Source of the DNA: Mesorhizobium sp. B2-7-2
Lineage (GTDB): Bacteria; Pseudomonadota; Alphaproteobacteria; Rhizobiales; Rhizobiaceae
Direction of reading: 5' to 3'
Length of the DNA: 64,000 bases
Assembly (NCBI RefSeq): GCF_006440775.1
Contig: NZ_VFTZ01000002.1
Location: 186,001-250,000, forward strand
Positions 17,218 to 27,909 of the stretch are shown here, one piece after another (the first letter of the stretch is position 1; each line of letters opens with the position of its first letter). The position numbers and the translations under genes are program-made. The notes beneath the pieces were generated by a model. The model was not told the origin of the DNA. It ran no database searches and saw nothing but the letters and a program-made list of their open reading frames with translations.

Positions 17218-18324
17218 ATGGACACGCTCACCATCGGCGCAAAGGGCATCTCGGTTTCGCTCGATCTCGCAGTCGGTCACATTAGTGCCATGGAGGTCGA
17301 GGCCGAAGGCCGCCTCCTGAAGCCCCTGCACCGCGCGCCTTGGGTCGGCTCGCCGCGCGAGACATTGCCCGCGAACCTCCCCGAAGGCACGGTGCGGCTC
17401 TCAGGCGACTTTCTCTGCGCACCTTTCTCCACCAGCGACGTCGAGACCGCGCCCCTGCATGGCTGGCCGGCCAACAGCGAGTGGGACGTCGTCGACAACG
17501 GCGCGGTTCCCGGAGGCTGGCGCGCCGTCTTCCGGCTGCGCCGCAAGGTCATGGGTGCCACTGTCGACAAGGTCTTCACGCTGCGCGACAGCCATCCTTT
17601 CCTCTACCAGGAGCACATCTTTTCCGGCGGCGCCGGCGCGATTTCCGTCGCCCATCATCCGATGACTGCGATGGCGGGCGGCGGCCGGCTCGCCTTCTCG
17701 CCGAAGCGCATGGCCGTCACGCCGCCGATGCCGCCGGAGCCCGATCCGGCGCGCGGCCGCTTCATGCTGGCCTATCCGGCTCGCGCCACCGACCTCACAA
17801 AGGTCCCGCTCGCCGCCGGCGGCACAACCGACCTCACCGACTACCGCATGGAGGACAGGCGCGAGGATTTCATCACCCTGGTCGAGGCGGATCACAGCGG
17901 CCCGGGCTGGACGGCGATTGCCCGCCGCGCCGAGCAGGATCTGGTTCTGGTGCTGAAGAACCCGGCCGAGCTGCCGGTCACCATGTTGTGGTTCTCGAAT
18001 GGCGGCCGCGACTACGCGCCCTGGAGCGGCCGTCACGTCGGCGTGCTCGGCGTCGAGGATGGCCGCGCGGCCGTCGGCCACGCCGCTTCGCTCGGCGACA
18101 ACTGGTTGAAGCATGAAGGCGTGGCCACAGCCTTTGCGCTCGCCGGAGGACGGTCGGTGTCGTTCCGCCATATCATCGGCGCGGTTCCGTTCGCGGACGT
18201 GGAGCCGCCGAGCGGCTTGGAATCGGCGCCCGACCGCCTGCGTGTCCTCGCTGCCGGCGGGGCAGCGCGGGAGGTGCCGTTCGACGGCGGGTTCCTGCGC
18301 ATCGGCCGCTCGGTTCCTGATTGA
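17218..18324 (+). CDS. Galactose mutarotase-like (aldose 1-epimerase fold) protein, function unknown
   Basis: 368 residues from the ATG at 17218 with GGGGAGAGG just upstream; a start at 17158 is less likely. No signal peptide. The chain is mainly beta, with motifs such as PLHGWPANSEWDVV, LRDSHPFLYQEHIF and SVAHHPMTAM that resemble the sugar-binding beta-sandwich of galactose mutarotase-like proteins (compare H-G-x6-N/W and E-H patterns), but I cannot assign the family firmly. The following gene encodes a PRK/uridine kinase-like enzyme on the same strand 161 bases away, so a role with a sugar or sugar phosphate is possible. The function is unknown. Confidence 0.6.
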   Translation: MDTLTIGAKGISVSLDLAVGHISAMEVEAEGRLLKPLHRAPWVGSPRETLPANLPEGTVRLSGDFLCAPFSTSDVETAPLHGWPANSEWDVVDNGAVPGGWRAVFRLRRKVMGATVDKVFTLRDSHPFLYQEHIFSGGAGAISVAHHPMTAMAGGGRLAFSPKRMAVTPPMPPEPDPARGRFMLAYPARATDLTKVPLAAGGTTDLTDYRMEDRREDFITLVEADHSGPGWTAIARRAEQDLVLVLKNPAELPVTMLWFSNGGRDYAPWSGRHVGVLGVEDGRAAVGHAASLGDNWLKHEGVATAFALAGGRSVSFRHIIGAVPFADVEPPSGLESAPDRLRVLAAGGAAREVPFDGGFLRIGRSVPD

Positions 18325-18485
18325 GACCTCGGCCAGCGCCTGAGAGTTCGTCATTCCAGGGCGACGAGGATGGACACCTCGGCTAACCTCGAAGGTGCGC
18401 AGGCCGCCTAAACTTCGGAACGAGGTTTGAATTTTCCGCCGACACCCGCCAAGATGTCGGCTGAACCGCAGCCGGAAAGCCGCCG

Positions 18486-19112
18486 ATGTCCGAGATCGCC
18501 CATATCACAGCCGCCATCTTCAAGCGCGCCGGCGGAGCCAGGCGCTTCGTCGTCGCCATTGCCGGTCCGCCCGGCTCCGGCAAGTCGACACTGTCCGCTG
18601 CATTGCATGAGCTGCTGCCGGAAGGCACATCCGAGGTCGTACCGATGGACGGCTTTCATTATGACAATATCATTCTCAACCGCCGCGGCCTGCGACCCCG
18701 CAAGGGCGCGCCGGAAACGTTCGATTTCGCCGGTTTCGAGACGCTCTTGAAGCGCATCCGCTCGGGCGAGCCCGATATCGCGATTCCCGTGTTCGACCGC
18801 AGCATGGAACTGTCGCGCGCGGCGGCCGAAATCGTCGGCACCGACACCAAGTTTATCCTGGTCGAGGGCAACTATCTGCTGCTCGACGAGGAGCCGTGGT
18901 CGCGGCTGGCGCCTTTGTTCGATTTCACCATCTTCGTCGACGTGCCGAGGGCTGAGCTCGAAAGCCGCCTGATGGAGCGCTGGCGCGAGCACGGCAAGTC
19001 CGACGAGGACGCCCGCGCCTGGATTGCCTCCAACGACATGCCCAACATCGAGCGGGTGCTGGCGCGGCGCCGGCCGGCCGATATGGTCGTTGGTTCCTTG
19101 GTTATTGGTTAA
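18486..19112 (+). CDS. P-loop kinase of the uridine kinase/phosphoribulokinase type
   Basis: 208 residues. Walker A at 26-33 in GPPGSGKST, followed by MDGFHYDN, the acceptor-binding loop typical of PRK/uridine kinase/pantothenate kinase-like enzymes, and a late HGKSDEDARAWIASNDMPN lid. FILVEGNYLLL is the Walker B strand. It resembles the bacterial family often labelled nucleoside/nucleotide kinase or fructose transport FrcK-like protein; the substrate is probably a sugar or nucleoside. It follows the mutarotase-like gene in the same direction. No promoter is evident in the gap, which contains part of a repeat. Confidence 0.8.
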   Translation: MSEIAHITAAIFKRAGGARRFVVAIAGPPGSGKSTLSAALHELLPEGTSEVVPMDGFHYDNIILNRRGLRPRKGAPETFDFAGFETLLKRIRSGEPDIAIPVFDRSMELSRAAAEIVGTDTKFILVEGNYLLLDEEPWSRLAPLFDFTIFVDVPRAELESRLMERWREHGKSDEDARAWIASNDMPNIERVLARRRPADMVVGSLVIG

Positions 19113-19264
19113 CCTGCTCAATTTTCAATATTTTCCGGCGGGAACTTTAAGGTTTTCAGGCCGTTATGACGCTATCCCGAATTGTCCGGCGCCGGAGCAA
19201 TTCCAGGAAGGCGGGCGAACGCTTTCCCTCCGAAACTGCGAACCGAGAATGCAGGAGCCGTCAG

Positions 19265-19591
19265 ATGGCAACGAACAGCAGAAAACCCGTGGCCAAGAAA
19301 AGCAGGGCCAACCAATCCAGGGCAACGCAGGCCAAGGCCGGCGCCGGCCCCGCGATCGCGGAGCGGTCGAACGATGCCAAGCCGGCTTTCGGCAAAGCGG
19401 CGCCAAAGAAAGTGACGCCTGGCGCGGCTCACAAGGCCGCGGCCAAGAGCGCGAAACACGCCAAGTCGCCGGCAAAAAAATCGGGGCCGATTCGCACCGT
19501 GGCCAGCGTCGCCACAGGAGCGGTCGTCGCCACCGCGCGGCTCGCGGCTTCCGTGTTCGGCCGCGGCGGCGCCAAGGCCAAGGCGAAGTAG
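19265..19591 (+). CDS. Small basic Lys/Ala-rich (histone H1-like) protein
   Basis: 108 residues from the ATG at 19265, with AGGAG seven bases upstream. Almost entirely Ala, Lys, Ser, Arg, Pro and Gly, with repeated AKS/AKK motifs (KSAKHAKSPAKKSGP), like bacterial histone H1-like or other nucleic-acid-compacting proteins. A weakly hydrophobic stretch VASVATGAVVATARLAASVFG near the end could be a helix. Low complexity prevents a family assignment. Codon use is typical of the chromosome. DNA binding is inferred from composition alone. Confidence 0.6.
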   Translation: MATNSRKPVAKKSRANQSRATQAKAGAGPAIAERSNDAKPAFGKAAPKKVTPGAAHKAAAKSAKHAKSPAKKSGPIRTVASVATGAVVATARLAASVFGRGGAKAKAK

Positions 19592-20011
19592 GCCGTTTAC
19601 GCGATTCCGGACGGCGAAGTCGCCGAGCCGGACCTTCGCGATTGGCCACCACGACAGCTCGGTCGTCATTCTAGGGCGGAGCAAGGAGCGAAGCGACGCG
19701 CGCAGACCCTAGAATCCATGCCGTGACGCTAGAGCGTTGCTGCGGTTACAGAATTCTGCACCGTTGCACCTTACGGCAAGAGCCACGGGATGGCTACTCG
19801 GGTCAAGCCCGAGTATGACGACGTCACGGGGGTTTCGGCTAATCTCCAACGTGGGCGCTAGCCGCCCGCTTAGCCCACCGCCACCTTCAGCCAAAGCGCC
19901 TTTTCGCCGAGCGTCGAAACCAGCCCGGCATGGGCCGCGATCGACCTCAGTCAAGCGCGCCCGCAGGGCTTTTTTTGTTGCGCCCACCGCTGCACGTTTC
20001 CCGAAGCTGCC
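19592..20011. repeat. 420-base gap with a copy of the dispersed repeat
   Basis: Between the basic protein gene and the convergent GST gene. The repeat block at 19665-19726 (GTCATTCTAGGGCGGAGC to AGAATCCATGCC) matches the copies at 15505-15712. Near 19800 a short palindrome CTCGGGTCAAGCCCGAG occurs. No gene is seen. Confidence 0.6.
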
Positions 20012-20716
20012 TCAGCCCTTCGTCGGGATGGCCAGGCCCCTCTTCACCGCCGGCCGTGCCAGGCCACGCTCCAGCCACTCGGCAACGGCCGGGAAATCGT
20101 CGAAACCGACCAGGTCGCGCGCCTCGTAGAAGCCGATCAGGTTGCGCACCCAGCCCAGCATCGACACATCGGCGATGGTGTAGTCGTCGTCCATGATCCA
20201 CTTGCGGCCCTTCAGGCGCGTTTCCATAACGCCGATCAGCCGCCGCGACTCGTCGCGATAACGCTCCAGCGGCCGCTTGTCGGCAATCTCGCGCCCGGCG
20301 AATTTGTGGAAGAAGCCGACCTGCCCGAAGATCGGGCCGATCGCCGCCATCTGGAAGAACACCCATTGGATCGTCTCGTAGCGCCGCGCCGGATCGGCGG
20401 GAATGAGCTTGCCGGTCTTGTCGGCCAGATAGAGCAGGATGGCGCCGGATTCGAACAAGCCGATCGGCTTGCCGCCCGGACCGTCCGGATCGATGATCGC
20501 CGGTATCTTGCCGTTCGGATTGAGCGACAGGAATTCCGGCGTCCAGCTCTCATTCTTGCCGATATCGACATAATGCGGCTCATAGGGCAGGCCGATCTCC
20601 TCCAGCGCGATCGACGCCTTCACGCCGTTGGGCGTCGTGGCGGAATAGAGCTGCAGGCGCTCGGGGTGCTTGGCCGGCCAGCGCTTGGCGATCGGAAAGG
20701 CGGACAGGTCGGTCAT
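20012..20716 (-). CDS. Glutathione S-transferase family protein, YfcG/YghU-like
   Basis: 234 residues. The thioredoxin-like N-domain has LYSATTPNGVKASIALEEIGLPY and LSLNPNGKIPAIID (cis-Pro), then GLFESGAILLYLAD for the glutathione gamma-glutamyl contact. The Thr-Pro-Asn motif in the first loop is that of the Nu-class enzymes such as E. coli YfcG and YghU, which act as disulfide-bond reductases with glutathione. The C-domain is all helical with WIMDDDYTIADVSMLGWV. Cytoplasmic. Single gene by layout. Confidence 0.9.
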   Translation of the reverse strand: MTDLSAFPIAKRWPAKHPERLQLYSATTPNGVKASIALEEIGLPYEPHYVDIGKNESWTPEFLSLNPNGKIPAIIDPDGPGGKPIGLFESGAILLYLADKTGKLIPADPARRYETIQWVFFQMAAIGPIFGQVGFFHKFAGREIADKRPLERYRDESRRLIGVMETRLKGRKWIMDDDYTIADVSMLGWVRNLIGFYEARDLVGFDDFPAVAEWLERGLARPAVKRGLAIPTKG

Positions 20717-20850
20717 CGGAAACTCCGGATGCGGATCGGCGGCGGGCGGCGCTCACGGCGGGTCAGGGAGAATTAGGACCCCGGCCGGTCGGGATCAATA
20801 CACCGGCAAGCGGCTTGGGCATGGACACACAGTCAACCGGTCGGCCGCGG

Positions 20851-22059
20851 TCAGACCGCCTTGAAGGCCAGCACTGCATTGGTTCCGCCGAAGGCGAAAC
20901 TGTTGCTGAGCGCCGCGCGCACCTTGCGCTCGCGCGCCGTGTTCGGCGTCACGTCGAGGTCGCAATCCGGGTCCGGCTCGCGGTAATTGGCGGTCGGCGG
21001 CACGATGCCGTCGCGGATCGCCATCACGCAGGCGATCATCTCCAGCCCGCCGGAAGCGCCGAGGCAATGCGCATGCATCGACTTGGTCGAGGACACCGAA
21101 AGCGAACGGGCATGCTCGCCGAAGACGCGCTTGATCGCCGCGGTCTCGATCTGGTCGTTGGCCTTGGTGCCGGTGCCGTGCGCGTTGAGGTAGTCGACAT
21201 CTTCCGGACCGAGTCCGGCATCCGCCAGGCAAAAACGCATCGCCGCTTCCGGTCCCTCGATGGTCGGCGCGACGATGTCGGAGGCATCGGCCGAAAGCCC
21301 GACGCCGGCGATCTCGGCCAAAACGGTGGCGCCGCGCGCCATCGCGTGATCGTAGCTTTCGAGCACCGCCATGCCGGCGCCTTCGCCGAGCACCAGGCCG
21401 GCGCGATCGGCCGAGAACGGCCGGCAGGTGTCGGGCGAAAGCACCCTGAGCGCCTCCCAGCCCTTCAGCACGCCCCACACCAGCGGCGCTTCGGTGCCGC
21501 CGGCGACCATCACGTCGGCGCGGCCGAGCCTGATCTGGTCGACCGCCGAGGAGATCGCATGGTTGGCCGACGAGCAGGCCGAGGTGGCGCCGAAAACAGG
21601 GCCGCGCAACCCGAGATTCATACTGACCTGGCCGGCGGCCGCGCCCGGCATCACTTTCGGCACGGTGAAGATGGCGGCGCGGTTGCGCCCTTCGAGCAGG
21701 ATGGCGCGGTAATTCTCCTCGATCGTCTCGAAGCCCGCGACGCCGATGCCGACAATTGCGCCCATCCGGTAGGTGTTGTCGGCATGCGCGGTCAGGCCCG
21801 ATTGTCGCATGGCCTCCCGCGCCGCGATCACCGCCAGCAGGCTGAAGCGGTCCATCGACACGACCTGCTTGCGGTCGATGCCGTGGTCCGGCAATTGCTT
21901 GATTTCGCAGCCGGTCTTGACCTTGAGGTCATGCAGCGACGGATTGTCGATAGGGCCGATGGCCGAGCGGCCGGCGCGCATGGCGTCCCATATCGCCGCC
22001 GCATTGTTGCCGAGCCCGCAAATCCCGCCAATACCGGTGATGACGACGCGTTTTTGCAT
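20851..22059 (-). CDS. NodE-like beta-ketoacyl-[acyl carrier protein] synthase
   Basis: 402 residues, the length of NodE/FabF. The Cys-His-His triad is intact: Cys162 in [10 protein letters not shown], His294 in [11 protein letters not shown] and His331 in HAHCLGASG. Many segments ([49 protein letters not shown]) look like rhizobial NodE, the host-range ketosynthase that elongates the special acyl chains of Nod factors. The gene for a NodF-like carrier protein lies four bases upstream, so they form one unit. No nod box and no other nod genes are visible. A role in making an unusual fatty acid for another lipid or exopolymer is equally possible. Confidence 0.88.
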   Translation of the reverse strand: MQKRVVITGIGGICGLGNNAAAIWDAMRAGRSAIGPIDNPSLHDLKVKTGCEIKQLPDHGIDRKQVVSMDRFSLLAVIAAREAMRQSGLTAHADNTYRMGAIVGIGVAGFETIEENYRAILLEGRNRAAIFTVPKVMPGAAAGQVSMNLGLRGPVFGATSACSSANHAISSAVDQIRLGRADVMVAGGTEAPLVWGVLKGWEALRVLSPDTCRPFSADRAGLVLGEGAGMAVLESYDHAMARGATVLAEIAGVGLSADASDIVAPTIEGPEAAMRFCLADAGLGPEDVDYLNAHGTGTKANDQIETAAIKRVFGEHARSLSVSSTKSMHAHCLGASGGLEMIACVMAIRDGIVPPTANYREPDPDCDLDVTPNTARERKVRAALSNSFAFGGTNAVLAFKAV

Positions 22060-22063
22060 GCAG

Positions 22064-22318
22064 TCAGGCTTTTTTCGCGATCAGTTCGCGAACCGCCTCG
22101 ACCATGTCGCCGACGTTCTTAAGATTGCTCCAGGCATCGACCGTGTTCATCTCGATCTCGATGCCGTACTTTTCCTCGAGATCGAAGATGATCTCGGTCA
22201 GCTCCAGCGAATGGATGCCGAGCGTGCCGAGATCGGTGCTGGCGGTGATTTCCTCGCCGCCGGTATCGGCATGCGCCTTGATCTTTTCGATGATCTCGGT
22301 CGTCAGCTGGTCAGCCAT
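22064..22318 (-). CDS. NodF-like acyl carrier protein with variant serine motif
   Basis: 84 residues. Acyl carrier fold; the segment [28 protein letters not shown], seen here from about 50 on, is highly like NodF. The phosphopantetheine site reads GIHSLEL (Ser37), so the serine is kept but the nearly universal preceding Asp (DSL) is His. Holo-ACP synthase contacts that Asp, so modification may need a special transferase or be weaker. It is four bases upstream of the NodE-like ketosynthase, divergent from ureD across about 200 bases with no nod box. The two genes probably form a dedicated acyl-chain module. Confidence 0.88.
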   Translation of the reverse strand: MADQLTTEIIEKIKAHADTGGEEITASTDLGTLGIHSLELTEIIFDLEEKYGIEIEMNTVDAWSNLKNVGDMVEAVRELIAKKA

Positions 22319-22522
22319 TCGGTTCCTTCCCTGTCGTTGCCCGACGCCAACTGATCAGCGCCTCTTTTTTTGATCCCCGGACCCAACAAACGCCGTTGCC
22401 CTTGCCTCGCCAGGCACCGCGCGACCGCTCCAAGGTGGCTTCCCTCTATAGAAACCGAAACGATGTCAAGCAACAAGCGATATCGACAAAGCCGCCGGAG
22501 TGCTTAACCTGGGATCGTGGAC

Positions 22523-23404
22523 ATGATCGGCAACACTTTGACATCCCAGCCTGCCTCGCCTTTGGCCGCCCCTTCCTTGCCTGCCGCGCAACGTGTTGCC
22601 GGCCTGGGCAGGCTTTTCTGCGGCAAGAGCGGCGGCCGGACGCGCCTGCGGCGGCTCTACCAGGACGGATCGGCCAAGATCCGCCTGCCTGCGGTGCAAG
22701 GCGATCCGCTCGAGGCGGTGCTGATCAACACCGCCGGCGGGCTGACCGGCGGCGATCGCCTCGGCTGGACGGTCGAGGTCGGCGCAGACGCCTCCGCCGC
22801 CATCACCACCCAGGCCTGCGAGAAGATCTATCGCGCCGCCGCCGACAGGGCCGAGACAAGCGTCAGTCTGCGGGTCGGTCCGGGCGGCCGCGTCGCCTGG
22901 CTGCCGCAGGAAACCATCGTTTTCGACCGCGCCGCCTTCGCCCGCACGCTGGACGTCGAGCTTGGCGACGATGCCGAGGCATTGGTGCTGGAAGCCACGC
23001 TGTTCGGCCGGCTGGCGATGGGTGAGCGGACGACCAATGGCAGTTTCCATGACCGCTGGCGGGTCCGCCAGGGCGGCGCGCTGATCCATGCGGAGGATTT
23101 CCGCGTCGGGCCGGATATCACTGCAACGCTCCAGCGGCCGGCGGCGACCGGCGGCGCGCTTGCCGTCGCCACATTGCTGCTGGTGTCGCCGCAGGCGGAA
23201 AGTCTGCTGGAGCCGGCCCGCGCCATCATCGGCGACCCTGCCATCGGTGGTTGGGGCGGCGCCAGTTTCTGGCGCGTCGGCCGATCTGGCAAGCTTCTTG
23301 CGAGGCTTTGTGCCGGCGACGGCTACCAGCTCCGCAAGCGGCTGGTTCCGCTCGTCGAACTGCTCAATGGGCGGGCGGGCCTGCCTAAATTGTGGTCACT
23401 CTGA
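22523..23404 (+). CDS. ureD: Urease accessory protein UreD
   Basis: 293 residues from the ATG at 22523 (a GTG two codons earlier is possible). UreD scaffolds apo-urease with UreF and UreG during nickel insertion. Family motifs: LINTAGGLTGGDRL, ITTQACEKIYR and the strand WLPQETIVFDRA. First gene of the urease cluster; ureA follows after 21 bases. It is divergent from the acyl carrier gene. Cytoplasmic. Confidence 0.95.
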   Translation: MIGNTLTSQPASPLAAPSLPAAQRVAGLGRLFCGKSGGRTRLRRLYQDGSAKIRLPAVQGDPLEAVLINTAGGLTGGDRLGWTVEVGADASAAITTQACEKIYRAAADRAETSVSLRVGPGGRVAWLPQETIVFDRAAFARTLDVELGDDAEALVLEATLFGRLAMGERTTNGSFHDRWRVRQGGALIHAEDFRVGPDITATLQRPAATGGALAVATLLLVSPQAESLLEPARAIIGDPAIGGWGGASFWRVGRSGKLLARLCAGDGYQLRKRLVPLVELLNGRAGLPKLWSL

Positions 23405-23425
23405 TTTCGATTGCCGGGAAGTTGC

Positions 23426-23728
23426 ATGAACCTGACACCGCGTGAAAAAGACAAGCTGCTGATCGCCATGGCGGCGATGGTGGCGCGCAAGCGGCTGGAG
23501 CGCGGCGTCAAGCTCAACCATCCCGAAGCCATCGCCCTGATCACCGACTTCGTCGTCGAAGGCGCGCGCGACGGCCGCCCGGTCGCGGAACTGATGGAGG
23601 CGGGTGCGCATGTCGTCACCCGCGCCCAGGTCATGGACGGTATCGCCGAGATGATCCATGACGTCCAGGTCGAGGCGACATTTCCCGACGGCACCAAGCT
23701 GGTGACCGTGCATGAACCGATCCGGTGA
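23426..23728 (+). CDS. ureA: Urease gamma subunit
   Basis: 100 residues from the ATG at 23426, the exact family length; the longer frame from 23411 is not needed. It begins [20 protein letters not shown] and has the conserved [10 protein letters not shown] and the tail [10 protein letters not shown]. It is one of three structural subunits of the nickel enzyme that hydrolyses urea to ammonia and carbamate. It is separate from ureB, with two genes in between, as in other rhizobia. Confidence 0.97.
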   Translation: MNLTPREKDKLLIAMAAMVARKRLERGVKLNHPEAIALITDFVVEGARDGRPVAELMEAGAHVVTRAQVMDGIAEMIHDVQVEATFPDGTKLVTVHEPIR

Positions 23729-23740
23729 GGAGGAATACAG

Positions 23741-23995
23741 ATGCTGGAGCTCAGGCCGAATTGCGAATGCTGCGACAAGGATCTGCCGCCGGAAGCGGCC
23801 GATGCGCTGATCTGTACCTTCGAGTGCACCTTCTGCGCCGACTGCGTGGACAATGTGCTGGGCGGCGTCTGCCCCAATTGCGGCGGCAATTTTGCGCCGC
23901 GGCCGATCCGGCCGGCGGCCAAGCTGACGAAATATCCGCCGTCGACCAAACGCGTGCTCAAGGCCGAAGGCTGCGGCCCGCGCAAGGCCGCTTAA
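23741..23995 (+). CDS. DUF1272 small cysteine-rich protein
   Basis: 84 residues with a strong GGAGG ahead of the start. Nine cysteines, in CECC, CTFECTFCADC and CPNC, would bind zinc in a treble-clef-like arrangement, as in the DUF1272 family. It sits inside the urease cluster between ureA and ureJ, 12 bases after ureA, a position seen in several rhizobia. A role in metal handling or urease maturation is possible but unproven. Confidence 0.88.
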   Translation: MLELRPNCECCDKDLPPEAADALICTFECTFCADCVDNVLGGVCPNCGGNFAPRPIRPAAKLTKYPPSTKRVLKAEGCGPRKAA

Positions 23996-24018
23996 CGGGC
24001 ACTGGAAAGGGCAGAAAG

Positions 24019-24612
24019 ATGATCCCCGCTTCGGCGAAACGTACCACGCTTGCCGCGATCCTTTTCCTGGCAGCCGCCATGCCGGCCTATGCCCATGTCG
24101 GCATCGCCACGACCTCGTCCTTCGCCGACGGCTTCGCGCATCCGCTGTCCGGTCTCGACCACATGACAGTCATGATCGCCGTCGGCGTGTGGGCGGCGCT
24201 GAAGGGCGGCAAGGCGCTCTGGGCCTGGCCGCTGGCCTTTGTCGGCGTGATGCTGGCCGGCGGCGTGCTCGGCATGCTGCATGTGCCGATGCCTTTCGTC
24301 GAGCCGGGCATCCTCGCTTCCATGGTGACGCTCGGCCTGCTGGTGGCGCTGGCGATCGACCTGCCGGTCTCGACCGGGATCGCGGTCATCGGTCTGTTCG
24401 CGCTGTTCCATGGCCATGCCCATGGCACCGAAGTGCCCGAAAATGCCGGCGGGCTGGAATACATTGCGGGCTTCGCCGCCGCGACGGCCCTTCTCCATGC
24501 CGTGGGCATCGCGGCGGCCCTCAGCCTCGGCATGCGCTTCCGCAGCCTGGCGCGCGCTGCAGGTGCGGCTTGCGCGGCGGCCGGCGTCGGCCTCGCCTTC
24601 GGCGTGTTGTGA
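24019..24612 (+). CDS. ureJ: HupE/UreJ family nickel permease
   Basis: 197 residues from the ATG at 24019. Signal-like start ending PAYAHVGI, so the mature N-terminus begins with His, as in HupE/UreJ proteins. The signature [16 protein letters not shown] carries the His-x5-Asp-His nickel motif in the first helix; five or six more helices follow, with HGHAHGTE near residue 135 as a second metal-binding segment. It supplies nickel for urease. The gene lies between DUF1272 and ureB. Confidence 0.93.
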   Translation: MIPASAKRTTLAAILFLAAAMPAYAHVGIATTSSFADGFAHPLSGLDHMTVMIAVGVWAALKGGKALWAWPLAFVGVMLAGGVLGMLHVPMPFVEPGILASMVTLGLLVALAIDLPVSTGIAVIGLFALFHGHAHGTEVPENAGGLEYIAGFAAATALLHAVGIAAALSLGMRFRSLARAAGAACAAAGVGLAFGVL

Positions 24613-24619
24613 GGGCGCG

Positions 24620-24925
24620 ATGATCCCCGGCGAAATCATCGCGGCCAAGGGCGAGATCGAGCTCAACAAGGGGCTGCCGACGGTCACGCTCAAGGTCGCC
24701 AACAGCGGCGACCGGCCGATCCAGGTCGGCAGCCACTATCATTTCTACGAGACCAATGAGGGCCTGAAATTCGACCGCGAGCGCGCGCGCGGCATGCGGC
24801 TCGACATCGCCGCCGGCACGGCCATGCGCTTCGAGCCCGGGCAGGAGCGCGACGTCACGCTGGTGCCGCTGGGCGGCAAACGCGAGGTCTATGGCTTCCA
24901 GCAAAAGGTGATGGGCAAGCTGTGA
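24620..24925 (+). CDS. ureB: Urease beta subunit
   Basis: 101 residues from the ATG at 24620, seven bases after ureJ. It begins MIPGEII and holds [11 protein letters not shown] and [15 protein letters not shown], the invariant core of the family. Structural urease subunit. The next gene of the set, ureC, is 1.2 kb downstream behind two opposite-strand genes, so ureC needs its own promoter. Confidence 0.97.
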   Translation: MIPGEIIAAKGEIELNKGLPTVTLKVANSGDRPIQVGSHYHFYETNEGLKFDRERARGMRLDIAAGTAMRFEPGQERDVTLVPLGGKREVYGFQQKVMGKL

Positions 24926-24945
24926 GGTCCGCCGGCGCGCTCACA

Positions 24946-25431
24946 TCACTTCGGGGGCTTGGCGGCGGCATAGATGACGACCTTCCCCGGATTGTCGAAC
25001 TCTACGGCGAGCACGTCCTCGGCCTGCACGCGCCGCGAATCGATCGCGTTGAAGAGCAAGGCGTTCGCCTCGATCTCCTGGCGCAGTTCGGCGACATCCT
25101 CCTGATGCTGCTTCACCTTGTTCTCTATCGCCGGCGGCGGCCCGCCCTCGCTGCGCGCCGCGTCGGTCAGGAACACGATGTCGACCGTATCGAGCTTGGT
25201 GGTCTTGCGCACCGTGCCGATGTTGTCGCGGGTGCGGTCGATGGCCGTGATGACCTTTCCGGCCTCCGTCGAGGAAAGGGCCTCTTCCTGCCGGACATCG
25301 GAATCGACGATTGCCGCGGCAGGCCTGTCGTTGTCCAGCGGCTGCGCCGCGAGCGCCGCATGGGGCGCGGCCATGAAAAGCGTGGCGGCAACCGCGGAAC
25401 TCCATCTTTTAAAACGCGGGGCTTTCGCCAT
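24946..25431 (-). CDS. Secreted hypothetical protein in the urease cluster
   Basis: 161 residues. Signal peptide with a hydrophobic core SAVAATLFMAAPHAALAA. The mature part is predicted helical and charged (AGKVITAIDRTRDN, ENKVKQHQEDVAELRQEIEANALLFNAID) and ends in a strand-rich segment VLAVEFDNPGKVVIYAA. No named domain. It lies on the opposite strand to urease, tail to tail with ureB with 20 bases between, and in the same direction as the next secreted-protein gene. The function is unknown. Confidence 0.75.
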   Translation of the reverse strand: MAKAPRFKRWSSAVAATLFMAAPHAALAAQPLDNDRPAAAIVDSDVRQEEALSSTEAGKVITAIDRTRDNIGTVRKTTKLDTVDIVFLTDAARSEGGPPPAIENKVKQHQEDVAELRQEIEANALLFNAIDSRRVQAEDVLAVEFDNPGKVVIYAAAKPPK

Positions 25432-25590
25432 CGCTCGCTCCTGACTGAACCCGTGGCGGGGCGAAAACAGCGAAACGGTCCTGCTTGGCCGGAGGTTCCC
25501 TTCAAAAGCCGGCAGGCGGACCGTGACGCGGCCCGCTTTTCCTTCAAAATATGGTTGGCGGACCGCAAGGCGGCCCGCCTGGGCGTGCAG

Positions 25591-25968
25591 TCAGCTCGCC
25601 TTCTTGGTAATCAGCGTCAGCGCGCCATTGGGCTGCATGCTTGCGGCGATCACCTGCGCGGAGCTCATGCCCTTGGCTTCGAGCGCGGATTTGACCTTGG
25701 GCGTGGCGTCGATCGACTTGCGCAATGTCTGCAGGCCGGCATCGCCGCGCTGCGCTACGATCTGGTTGACCTGCGTCTGCGTGTCCTTGGGCAGTTCGGT
25801 AATGTCGACGACATTGACGCTCTGGATCGCCGGCGCCGCGGACTGGGCCTTCGGCGCGGCGGGCGCGGTCGGCGCGGGACTGGGCTGCGGCGTCGGCTGC
25901 TGCTGGGCATTGGCAGTGCCCGCCATCAAGGTGGTGGCGGTTGCGGCGAGAAGAATCGCTTTGAGCAT
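25591..25968 (-). CDS. Small secreted hypothetical protein
   Basis: 125 residues from the ATG at 25968 with AAGGA six bases upstream (a start five codons earlier is possible). Signal peptide LKAILLAATATTLMAGTANAQ, followed by a Pro/Ala/Gln-rich linker and a helical C-terminal domain (TQTQVNQIVAQRGDAGLQ, VKSALEAKGMSSAQVIAAS). No named family. Together with the preceding secreted-protein gene it interrupts the urease cluster on the opposite strand. A periplasmic or extracellular role is expected; nothing links it to urease except position. Confidence 0.7.
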   Translation of the reverse strand: MLKAILLAATATTLMAGTANAQQQPTPQPSPAPTAPAAPKAQSAAPAIQSVNVVDITELPKDTQTQVNQIVAQRGDAGLQTLRKSIDATPKVKSALEAKGMSSAQVIAASMQPNGALTLITKKAS

Positions 25969-26135
25969 GGATATTCCTTCCATCGGTTTGGCAAACGGTC
26001 CTTTTGGGCTGACCGGGGCACCTCAACCGCCAAATGGGAGCGCAAGGTGTTCCTAAGCGGGTCATTGCGTGACCATTGGGTGGCGACAATGTGCACCTCG
26101 CGTTCATTCAACCTGAATTTCGGGAGCAATCGCTG

Positions 26136-27848
<1,713 letters not shown>

Positions 27849-27909
27849 CCTTTAGGCCGCAAAGTCACCTGCCATTGGCTTAAGATCGAAAACGGCGCAT
27901 TATGCGAGT

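Noticed and set aside
22441-22480. Promoter TTGACA/TATAGA on the minus strand before the acyl carrier gene
   Set aside because: The spacer is only 13 bases; a 17-base spacing needs the weaker TTGCTT, so it is not reported as a feature.
22319-22522. nod box before the NodF-like gene
   Set aside because: The gap was read on both strands; no sequence close to the nod box consensus is present.
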